Shown here piece by piece: positions 1 to 5,003 of a stretch of 5,048 nt of DNA. The position numbers and the translations under genes were made by a program. Each line of letters begins with the position of its first letter. Positions within the stretch are counted from its first letter, which is position 1. The DNA comes from an uncultured Pseudomonadales bacterium (GTDB lineage: Bacteria > Pseudomonadota > Gammaproteobacteria > Pseudomonadales > Cellvibrionaceae). The stretch is taken from positions 1 through 5,048 of the forward strand of contig CALIUX010000095.1 of the NCBI GenBank assembly GCA_938048505.1. Direction: 5' to 3'. The notes under the pieces were generated by a model. It did not search any database. It worked only from the letters and a program-made list of their open reading frames with translations, and was not told the origin of the DNA.

Positions 1-578
1 CGCTGCCCTTTAACGGACTCTCTGTAATGCGCCATGGCTTCTCGGCTATGGCGATGCTTTTCCTCGAGAGATTCGATTTGCGCTTGGCGCTCCACTAGCA
101 TCGCCTGAAGTCTTTCTCCTGTTCGCCGAGCTTCGCCCTCCTTCACTTTCAGTGATTCTTCAGATGCTTGTAGTAGGTTGTGCTCAGTACACTTACCCTT
201 CAGATCTTGCTGGCTCTTCTCTAGCTTTTCATTAGTTTTAGTGAGCTGCTCTTCGAGATCGTTAATACGTGCCGCTAGCGCTTGCATTTGACGCTGATGC
301 TTTGTTTGATTCTCCTCAATAACCACTTGCGCCTCTTGCTTGAGCACCGAAGCCAACCGCGCAACCAGTTCGTTAATAGGCTTGCTAATTAGCGCTTCAT
401 CATCTAGCTGGGCCGATTTTTCCTCTTCTATCTCACGCAAATAGCGATGAATAGTCGATTTTGAACCTGTATTGCCTAATGCCACGCGAATCGCATCAAT
501 TGAGGGGTTTTCACCTCGGCTGATAAGGGCTTCACGAGCCTTCATTACAAGTACTTTATTGATACCGCTTCTGGCCAT
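1..578 (-). CDS. KfrA-type DNA-binding coiled-coil protein, N-terminal part (3' end outside window)
   Basis: Reading leftwards from the ATG at 576-578, the frame stays open for 192 codons to the window edge, so the C-terminus is missing. The N-terminus (about residues 1-55) matches the KfrA N-terminal DNA-binding family by recognition: it begins MARSGINK, followed by a RGENPSIDAIR segment and a LGNTGSKSTIHRYL segment typical of that domain. From about residue 70 to the edge the protein is rich in Glu, Gln, Lys, Arg and Leu with heptad-like spacing and no proline after about residue 67, which indicates a long coiled coil. Known KfrA proteins are plasmid-encoded, bind DNA through the N-terminus, oligomerise through the coil and repress their own promoter. 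Relatives are common on integrative elements. No strong ribosome binding site precedes the ATG, but the start fits the family N-terminus. The specific role here (partition, nucleoid-like binding or element regulation) cannot be told. The family call is firm; the gene name is withheld because only the N-terminal domain is diagnostic. Confidence 0.85.
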   Translation of the reverse strand, partial: MARSGINKVLVMKAREALISRGENPSIDAIRVALGNTGSKSTIHRYLREIEEEKSAQLDDEALISKPINELVARLASVLKQEAQVVIEENQTKHQRQMQALAARINDLEEQLTKTNEKLEKSQQDLKGKCTEHNLLQASEESLKVKEGEARRTGERLQAMLVERQAQIESLEEKHRHSREAMAHYRESVKGQ

Positions 579-629
579 AGCTGTAGCTCATATTTGCTTA
601 AAATGAGGTTGATATTTTATTTTGTACTG

Positions 630-653
630 TATTACGTAATATGTATTTACATA
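630..653. promoter_or_regulatory. Two abutting palindromes upstream of the KfrA-type gene, candidate autoregulatory operator
   Basis: Positions 630-641 read TATTACGTAATA, a perfect 12-bp palindrome. Positions 640-653 form a second perfect inverted repeat, TATGTA-TT-TACATA. They share two bases and lie about 50-75 bp upstream of the KfrA-type start, in a very AT-rich stretch (about 590-720). KfrA proteins are known to bind inverted repeats overlapping their own promoter, so these are the best operator candidates. AT-rich DNA produces short palindromes by chance, and no clear -35/-10 pair was found, so the role is inferred. Confidence 0.4.
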
Positions 654-725
654 CTACATTAAACTATAAAGTTTATTTTTAAAATAAAAAATAGCATTAA
701 ATAATAAAATATTATTGAATGCTAA

Positions 726-1009
726 GGGGAGTTGGCATTGCTTTGAGCAAAAAAGCAGTATGAAATGCACCTATTCCAGCCTGCGCTCAAGATCCTTTCG
801 GCATAGGGTCGCGCTGCCAAGCACTCAAAAATTGCGCAGTACGCTAGAATTGATAGAGAAATTTCAAGGCAAGCAGCCTCAGCATTACGAAAAGCAAGCC
901 ATCTCACGAGATAAAGGCAGTTGACTGGGAGGCTTTAGCATTGAGAGAAAGAAAAGGCGCACAAACAAGCTTCCGCGCCCTGATGCAGGAGAGAATGAGG
1001 GGGTTGTGA
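726..1009 (+). pseudogene. Possible decayed coding region of unknown identity
   Basis: One plus-strand frame reads protein-like text interrupted by TGA at 744 and TAG at 804, then runs 35 codons from 807 to a TAA at 912-914. That last part is helical and basic, including AQYARIDREISRQAASALRK. Near 908-914 the reading continues plausibly in another frame (open from 857) as AVDWEALALRERKGAQTSFR and further, ending at TGA 1007-1009. The pieces together resemble the C-terminal part of a gene broken by two stops and a frameshift. I do not recognise the family. The region could equally be non-coding, since other frames of similar length exist here: a 69-codon plus frame starting with TTG at 715 and a 61-codon minus frame starting with GTG at 907. 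Neither looks like a known protein. Confidence 0.28.
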
Positions 1010-1181
1010 TGGCAATGATTTAGGGTTTTCGCAAATAGCAGGGTATGCAATCACCCGCAGAACTTACTAGGAATACCAGAGGAGTAAGACTGACCAAAGG
1101 CCTATCATGAAAGCCCCGGTCAATCAGGATCACAGGGTATTATGCGACAATTGATCGCCCACCCATCTTGCGGGCAATACG

Positions 1182-1763
1182 CTAGCTTGCCGGATAATTA
1201 TTGAGAAACCAAAACCCAGCGATCATCGTGCTTGCTGTATGTGTGACATCTTTGGTTAAGAGCTTTCGAAACTCGCTACTAGACAGTTTCACAACACGGA
1301 TATCTTCATGCTCTCCCTCTACTCCATGAACACCCTCAACGCCTGAAGCATCAATTTGGGCATAGAATATCGATGTGGTTTCTGTGCTGCCGCCAGCTGA
1401 GTTGTAATATTTGCCAATATATTGAAGCTCCTCAACAGTTGAGCCACTTTCCTCTAAAGCCTCCCTTCTCGCTACATCCTCTGCCTTTTCTCCCGGTTCA
1501 ATCATGCCTGCAACAGGACCGCAAAGCCATGCACTTTCACTGTGAATAGCGCCTATGCGAAACTCTTCGACCAATACAATCTCATCTCGATTAGGGTCAT
1601 GAAGCAATACAGCAACGGCATGCCCTCGCTCTAAAACTTCACGAACAATGGTTTCACTCATGCCACCTTTATATAGGCTGTGTTGTAGGGTATATCGACT
1701 AATGCTCAAAAAGCCCTGATGCAGACTTTTTTGATCAATGATCTTGAGTTCTTTCGTATTCAT
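1182..1763 (-). CDS. nudF: ADP-ribose pyrophosphatase, NUDIX family (NudF/AdpP type)
   Basis: The predicted 193-residue enzyme hydrolyses ADP-ribose to AMP and ribose 5-phosphate in the cytoplasm. The NUDIX box is essentially complete at residues 86-108: G86, E92, R100-E101, E104-E105 and G107 are all present, so metal binding and catalysis should be intact. Upstream, residues 47-75 (RGHAVAVLL, VEEFRIGA) and downstream YYNSAGGSTE (119-128) and GEHEDIRVV (150-158) are hallmarks of the ADP-ribose/YffH subfamily; a Glu in the last segment is the expected catalytic base. The length is close to E. coli NudF (209). The frame extends upstream to 1904, but that part overlaps nrtR and lacks family similarity. 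The ATG at 1761-1763 is preferred because AAAGGA lies 7 bases before it and the family N-terminus begins there. The start is 1 bp past the nrtR stop, implying one operon. Since ADP-ribose is reported to release NrtR from DNA, this enzyme may tune its neighbour; that is inference. Activity on other ADP-sugars is possible. Confidence 0.88.
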   Translation of the reverse strand: MNTKELKIIDQKSLHQGFLSISRYTLQHSLYKGGMSETIVREVLERGHAVAVLLHDPNRDEIVLVEEFRIGAIHSESAWLCGPVAGMIEPGEKAEDVARREALEESGSTVEELQYIGKYYNSAGGSTETTSIFYAQIDASGVEGVHGVEGEHEDIRVVKLSSSEFRKLLTKDVTHTASTMIAGFWFLNNYPAS

Positions 1764-1764
1764 A

Positions 1765-2454
1765 TTAAGTTCCTTTGATGATTCCTGGAAAGATGTGTGC
1801 CCCTCCTCGATCTTTTTTTCGGTAAAGCGGGGATGGGCGATTGCGCCCTGATTCTTTGAGGCCTGAGTCCTCAAATATCTCAGCTGAGTCCATGCGCTTA
1901 GCAAAGCGCTGGCGGCTAATATTGATGTCTAATATTTGCTCGTAAACTTCTTTGAGCATGGGGTAAGTGAATAGCTCCGGCATGAGGTTAACAGGGAGAT
2001 CCGTATAGAGTGATTTGTCTCTTAGGCGAGTAAAAGCATCCTTGATAATCTGCGAATGCCAAAAGGCAAGCTTATAATCATTAAGTTTTTTCACTGATGC
2101 CCACAGGTAATCTGCACCCTCCTCACCCTCCATTACAACCTCGCTTTCATTAACAAGCGCGAGATATGCCGTTGTTACAGACCAGCCCCGAGGGTCCATA
2201 TCTTGCGCACCGTAGGTGCCTAACTGCTCAAAGAAGATGTTTTTCAGCCCTGTCTTAGATTCTAGCTTAAGCGCTAACGCTGCCTCTAGATTCTTAGCAT
2301 TACTCTGATCTACACGCCCACCAGGCAGTCCCCAGTAGTTTTTAAAAGGCTCAATAACCCTGCGGACGAGCAGTACTGATAGTTGTCCCTTGTAGTAAGT
2401 GAAGATAACGGGATCGACACTAAACAGTACCCAATCTATTTTGTTGGCAGTCAT
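1765..2454 (-). CDS. nrtR: NrtR, NUDIX-related transcriptional regulator of NAD metabolism
   Basis: A 229-residue protein with the two-part architecture of NrtR. A NUDIX-like effector domain spans about residues 7-150, with PVIFTYYKGQLSVLLVRR early, NYWGLPGGRVD at 39-49 and DPRGWSVTTAYLAL at 87-100. A winged helix-turn-helix of the family follows at about 160-213 (LFTYPMLKEVYEQIL, then SRQRFAKRM and a closing RPSPLYR). The NUDIX box (46-70) is degenerate: the expected REUxEE reads LKLESK, so the Arg and all three Glu are gone and hydrolysis is not expected. This suits a sensor that binds ADP-ribose-like ligands. Known NrtR proteins repress NAD biosynthesis or salvage operons. The ATG overlaps the nadD stop as ATGA, and nudF follows after 1 bp, so the three genes are probably one transcript. 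About 17 residues after the winged helix (KDRGGAHIFPGIIKGT region) look like an extra tail. The divergent nadD/pncA region holds the likely target sites, making self-regulation probable. Confidence 0.92.
   Translation of the reverse strand: MTANKIDWVLFSVDPVIFTYYKGQLSVLLVRRVIEPFKNYWGLPGGRVDQSNAKNLEAALALKLESKTGLKNIFFEQLGTYGAQDMDPRGWSVTTAYLALVNESEVVMEGEEGADYLWASVKKLNDYKLAFWHSQIIKDAFTRLRDKSLYTDLPVNLMPELFTYPMLKEVYEQILDINISRQRFAKRMDSAEIFEDSGLKESGRNRPSPLYRKKDRGGAHIFPGIIKGT
1771..1776 (-). promoter_or_regulatory. Ribosome binding site deciding the nudF start
   Basis: On the minus strand AAAGGA lies 7 bases before the ATG at 1761-1763, inside the last codons of nrtR. It supports the short start of the pyrophosphatase over the upstream ATG at 1902-1904, and it suggests coupled translation with nrtR. 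Confidence 0.75.
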
Positions 2455-3005
2455 GTCTTCTCGTTTTCTAGCAAATAGTTTTTATAGGTATCAAGTACCG
2501 TCGCTGGGCAGATTTTTTGCGGGATGTCGGCACCGTCCTTAAGAGCCTTTCTAATATATGTGCTGCGGATTGGCTCCCTTTCTTTAGCAGCCCATCGCCC
2601 CCATCGCCGATCAATCTCTTCAGCGTTAAAAAATTTCTTCCACGTTTCATTGACCGCATTATCCGGCCCAACGATAAATGTATAGTGTGTATCAGGATTA
2701 TGATTTTCTAAGGCTTCTAATACATCAAATGTATAGACGGGCTCGCTGCTGAGCTTTCTTGCTGCGATCGACTCTTCTATATCGCTTACCTTAACTCTCA
2801 CACCCCAACCACAATGCTTTACTAGAGCCGCAGCCATTTCGACTCTCAACCGAAAAGGCGCCATTGATTTGCCAAAGGCATGAGCAAAGCTCGGAACAAG
2901 AATGACCTCATCAAAATGCTCAAGCACCTGATTAACGGCATCAGCATGGCCCATATGAGGCGGATTAAAGGCAGATCCAAAGACTGCTACTTTGCGATTA
3001 CTCAT
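2451..3005 (-). CDS. nadD: Nicotinate/nicotinamide mononucleotide adenylyltransferase, NadD-like
   Basis: The predicted enzyme transfers AMP from ATP to nicotinate mononucleotide (and perhaps NMN), giving NaAD (or NAD) and pyrophosphate. It has 184 residues, somewhat shorter than E. coli NadD (213). The nucleotidyltransferase signature is clear: GSAFNPPHMGH at 10-20, with both His of the HxGH motif (H17, H20). It also has YTFIVGPDNA at 108-117 and the second ATP motif IRSTYIR at 146-152. The segment between the last two is short, which accounts for most of the reduced size. The ATG at 3003-3005 begins the conserved strand directly; its ribosome binding site is weak. It heads the leftward operon with nrtR (4-bp overlap) and lies back to back with pncA, which places it as the third step of the salvage route encoded here. 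Preference for NaMN over NMN is inferred from the presence of PncA, PncB and NadE. It may be a dedicated salvage copy beside a housekeeping nadD elsewhere. Confidence 0.87.
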   Translation of the reverse strand: MSNRKVAVFGSAFNPPHMGHADAVNQVLEHFDEVILVPSFAHAFGKSMAPFRLRVEMAAALVKHCGWGVRVKVSDIEESIAARKLSSEPVYTFDVLEALENHNPDTHYTFIVGPDNAVNETWKKFFNAEEIDRRWGRWAAKEREPIRSTYIRKALKDGADIPQKICPATVLDTYKNYLLENEKT

Positions 3006-3025
3006 TATTGCTTAACTCGACACGG

Positions 3026-3054
3026 TTTAATTTTATATTTCTGCATTCTATATT
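3026..3054 (+). promoter_or_regulatory. Candidate promoter of the pncA-pncB-nadE operon, overlapping the divergent one
   Basis: On the plus strand a weak -35 TTTAAT (3026-3031) and a good -10 TATATT (3049-3054) are separated by 17 bases. The -10 matches 5 of 6 consensus positions, the -35 only 3 of 6. Transcription would start near 3061, so the inverted-repeat array at 3077-3116 would lie just downstream of the start, where a bound repressor could block the polymerase. The element occupies the same DNA as the opposite promoter at 3032-3060. Confidence 0.45.
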
Positions 3055-3060
3055 GTTCAA
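3032..3060 (-). promoter_or_regulatory. Candidate promoter of the nadD-nrtR-nudF operon
   Basis: On the minus strand a -35 TTGAAC (3055-3060) and a -10 TATAAA (3032-3037) are separated by exactly 17 bases. They match the sigma-70 consensus at 4 of 6 and 5 of 6 positions. Transcription would begin near 3025, leaving about 20 bases before the nadD ATG. The call rests on pattern alone. Confidence 0.6.
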
Positions 3061-3076
3061 TTAGATACTTTACAAC

Positions 3077-3116
3077 GCAACACTTGGTTGCTAACATCTT
3101 AGCAACTGTTAGTTGC
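3077..3116. promoter_or_regulatory. Nested inverted repeats, candidate NrtR operator
   Basis: The five-base word GCAAC and its complement GTTGC alternate four times: GCAAC 3077-3081, GTTGC 3087-3091, GCAAC 3102-3106, GTTGC 3112-3116. Two perfect inverted repeats result. The longer, 3087-3106, has arms GTTGCTAA and TTAGCAAC around CATC. The other, 3102-3116, has arms GCAACT and AGTTGC around GTT. Such symmetry between divergent operons, one of which encodes a DNA-binding regulator, points to an operator. NrtR is the natural candidate because it is encoded here and controls genes of this kind. The match to a published NrtR motif could not be checked. Confidence 0.6.
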
Positions 3117-3121
3117 CAAGT
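3082..3121 (+). repeat. Hairpin-forming repeat in the pncA leader
   Basis: ACTTGG (3082-3087) and CCAAGT (3116-3121) are complementary and enclose the two inner inverted repeats. If transcription starts near 3061, the RNA could fold here in alternative ways, and the last paired base abuts the pncA ribosome binding site at 3122-3129. The same symmetry is more simply explained as protein-binding sites in DNA. Confidence 0.4.
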
Positions 3122-3129
3122 AAAGGAGG
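3122..3129 (+). promoter_or_regulatory. Strong ribosome binding site fixing the pncA start
   Basis: AAAGGAGG ends 5 bases before the ATG at 3135-3137. This is a near-ideal Shine-Dalgarno sequence. It rules out the frame's upstream ATG at 2880, which would run through nadD on the other strand. Confidence 0.88.
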
Positions 3130-3134
3130 CACTC

Positions 3135-3773
3135 ATGAAAGTTGATAAAGCGGTTACTGCAAGTTTTGATATAGATCCTCAGAATGGATTCACCCCGATT
3201 TGCCCCTATGAATTACCCGTGCCAGGTGGCACAGAAATCGTTACGCCACTTAATCAGCAAGCTGAGTTTGCGGCTATACGTGTGGTATCAAAAGATGCTC
3301 ATCCGGTGACAGCCATATGGGCAGCGGGTGATAAAGGCGCCCCATTTACCGACGTTGAAGGTGATAACGTTGATATTCGCTGGAAAATGCACTGCGTGCC
3401 AGGCACAAAAGGGTTCGAACTTATTGAAGGCCTTCCGGATACTGCAGACTATGACTTCGCTGTATTTAAGGGTGTGGAACCTAATATGCACCCTTACGGC
3501 GCCTGTTATCACGACCTGCATAACAAAATGCCTACTGGGGTGATTGAGTTCTTAAAGTGCAGGAATATAACGACGGTCATCTGTGGTGGCTTGGCAACGG
3601 ATTATTGTGTAAAACTGACTGTCTTACAACTTTTGCAAGCTGGCTTTGATGTCATCGTTAATCTGGAGGCTTGCCGAGGGATTGCTGAAGAAACGATTAA
3701 TGCAGCACTAGAAGAGATGAAGCAGGCTGGAGCGAAATTTATGACTCGCACCGCCGAGCTGGAAGCTAGCTAA
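3135..3773 (+). CDS. pncA: Nicotinamidase
   Basis: A 212-residue cytoplasmic amidohydrolase converting nicotinamide to nicotinate and ammonia, the entry step of the salvage route here. It carries the full set of isochorismatase-like nicotinamidase residues. The catalytic Asp is D14 in DPQNGF, the catalytic Lys is K112 in VFKGVEP and the nucleophile is C158 in GGLATDYCV. Metal ligands are D54 and H56 in SKDAHP and H86 in WKMHCVPGT. The length equals the family norm (E. coli PncA is about 213). The usual WPxHC is WKMHC here and the segment after K112 (NMHPYGACYHD) differs from the enterobacterial form, suggesting a distinct subgroup without loss of catalytic residues. The start is fixed by the ribosome binding site 5 bases upstream; the frame's extension to 2880 is antisense to nadD. 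It leads the rightward operon, 39 bp before pncB, and its leader contains the inverted-repeat array, so repression by NrtR is likely but inferred. Confidence 0.93.
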   Translation: MKVDKAVTASFDIDPQNGFTPICPYELPVPGGTEIVTPLNQQAEFAAIRVVSKDAHPVTAIWAAGDKGAPFTDVEGDNVDIRWKMHCVPGTKGFELIEGLPDTADYDFAVFKGVEPNMHPYGACYHDLHNKMPTGVIEFLKCRNITTVICGGLATDYCVKLTVLQLLQAGFDVIVNLEACRGIAEETINAALEEMKQAGAKFMTRTAELEAS

Positions 3774-3812
3774 TCCGGAATCTCGTTAAATAACACCTAA
3801 AAGGACATCTCT

Positions 3813-5003
3813 ATGAGAGATCAGAACAAACCTATCATTACCAGCCTGCTGGATACAGATAAGTACAAATTCAGTATGCAGCAGGTTAATTTGCACCAGT
3901 ATCCTGGTGCAATGGCTAAGTATCGCTTTAAATGCAGGAATAAAGGTGTTGACCTAACACCGCTTATTGGCGCGATACGGGAACAGTTGGCGTTAATTTC
4001 TGAACTAAAGTTCACCGAAAGTGAATTATGCTACTTAGCAAAGGAGCCGCATCTAAGCGAAGACTACTTAGACTTCCTGAGTGACTTTACGCTAGACCAT
4101 CGTCAAATAGTTGTGCAGGAAGCGGATGGCGGGATCGACATCTATGCCGAAGGCCCTATGCTAAAAACAACTCTTTGGGAAATATATGTTTTATCGATAG
4201 TCAATGAACTCTGGTACCGGCACACCGTACAAGAGCCGGATTTTGACGAAGGTCGCAGGCGTCTTGCCGAAAAAATCCAACAAATTGAGCAGGAGCCAGG
4301 GCTTGAGGGTTTTAATTTTACAGACTTTGGGACACGCCGTCGCTTCAGTAAAGAATGGCACGCTGATGTCTTACATACGCTTTGTCTCAAAGTGCCCCAG
4401 TATTTAGTTGGCACATCAAATTATTATCTCGCACGCGAACATAACATCAAACCGATAGGCACGATGGCACATGAATATCTGCAAACTTGGCAGGCACTGG
4501 GTCACCCACTTGATGGCCAAAAGAATGCTTTTAATGCATGGGCGCAAGAGTTCCGTGGCTCTCTTGGTGATGCATTAACGGATGTTATTGGTATGGATAG
4601 CTTTTGCGAAATGCTTGACCTGTATTTTGCCAAGCAGTTTGATGGTTTTCGCCATGATTCAGGTGATCCTAAAATCTGGTGCGAGAAGTTAATTACTCGT
4701 CTGAAAGAGCTGGGGGTAGACCCTAAAACCAAAAGAGCCATTTGGAGCGATGGACTCAATGTCGAAAAAATGATTGACCTCCACAAAACATTTAATGGGC
4801 ATATTCAAACTGGTTTTGGTATTGGTACCAACCTCACTAATGATTTGGGTTACACACCATTGAATATTGTGATGAAGGTATTTGAAGTCAATGGGCGCCC
4901 CGTCGCCAAACTCTCTGATAGTGTTGGCAAGACGATGTGTGAAAACGCTGATTATGTTGCATGGTTGGCAGGCACTTATGGGCGTAAAGAGGAATTTATA
5001 TAA
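3813..5003 (+). CDS. pncB: Nicotinate phosphoribosyltransferase
   Basis: The 396-residue enzyme makes nicotinate mononucleotide from nicotinate and PRPP, coupled to ATP hydrolysis. It aligns along its length with the E. coli type (400 residues), from memory of that protein. SLLDTDKYKFSMQQ is at 11-24, DFGTRRRFS at 171-179, LVGTSNYYLA at 198-207, GTMAHEYLQ at 216-224 with the phosphorylated His at H220, FRHDSGDP at 279-286, GFGIGTNLTND at 334-344 and KLSDSVGKT at 366-374. The length and motifs separate it from the larger nicotinamide phosphoribosyltransferase NadV (about 460-490 residues), so the pathway is the deamidating one that uses PncA. AAGGA lies 7 bases before the ATG. The stop overlaps the next ATG by one base (TAATG), implying coupled expression with nadE. 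No missing key residue or truncation is seen. Confidence 0.95.
   Translation: MRDQNKPIITSLLDTDKYKFSMQQVNLHQYPGAMAKYRFKCRNKGVDLTPLIGAIREQLALISELKFTESELCYLAKEPHLSEDYLDFLSDFTLDHRQIVVQEADGGIDIYAEGPMLKTTLWEIYVLSIVNELWYRHTVQEPDFDEGRRRLAEKIQQIEQEPGLEGFNFTDFGTRRRFSKEWHADVLHTLCLKVPQYLVGTSNYYLAREHNIKPIGTMAHEYLQTWQALGHPLDGQKNAFNAWAQEFRGSLGDALTDVIGMDSFCEMLDLYFAKQFDGFRHDSGDPKIWCEKLITRLKELGVDPKTKRAIWSDGLNVEKMIDLHKTFNGHIQTGFGIGTNLTNDLGYTPLNIVMKVFEVNGRPVAKLSDSVGKTMCENADYVAWLAGTYGRKEEFI

Larger units (their letters stand above)
579..1181. other. Intergenic stretch between the KfrA-type gene and the NAD locus, no intact gene
   Basis: About 600 bp separate the divergent KfrA-type start from the 3' end of the ADP-ribose pyrophosphatase gene. 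The first 140 bp are very AT-rich and hold the palindromes upstream of the KfrA-type gene. From about 721 the composition becomes balanced, and short open frames occur in several frames without convincing starts; a possible decayed gene is listed separately. Near the end of the pyrophosphatase gene lie several weak inverted repeats: CTTACT/AGTAAG (1063-1068, 1083-1088), TGACC/GGTCA (1091-1095, 1118-1122) and GGCAA/TTGCC (1173-1177, 1187-1191). None is followed by a T run on the minus strand, so none is a convincing intrinsic terminator. No tRNA, integrase core site or complete insertion sequence was seen. Confidence 0.6.

Noticed and set aside
715..924. A 69-codon plus-strand frame from TTG, and the 61-codon minus frame opposite it (722-907)
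   Set aside because: Both have weak non-ATG starts, no recognisable ribosome binding site and no recognisable family. The composition looks random; a different frame in the same region looks more protein-like but is broken.
1091..1122. TGACC...GGTCA interrupted stem as an integron attC site or attachment site
   Set aside because: It lacks the attC core motifs, and the stem is short and interrupted; no direct repeat partner is visible in the window.
1173..1191. GGCAA/TTGCC hairpin at the end of nudF as a transcription terminator
   Set aside because: Only a 5-bp stem with a 9-base loop, overlapping the stop codon and with no T run on the minus strand.
1764..1904. Upstream extension of the ADP-ribose pyrophosphatase from an ATG at 1902-1904
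   Set aside because: The extra 47 residues overlap nrtR in another frame and show no family similarity; a good ribosome binding site precedes the internal ATG at 1761-1763.
2880..3134. Upstream extension of pncA from an ATG at 2880
   Set aside because: It is antisense to the nadD start and crosses the promoter region; the ATG at 3135 has a near-perfect ribosome binding site and gives the normal length.
4142..4786. Minus-strand and alternate-frame open frames inside pncB
   Set aside because: They are shadows of a strongly supported gene and resemble no known protein.
3813..5003. Nicotinamide phosphoribosyltransferase (NadV), as in the phage-type NAD pathway
   Set aside because: Length (396) and the motifs around DTDKYKFSMQQ, GTMAHEY and FGIGTNLTND match nicotinate phosphoribosyltransferase PncB.
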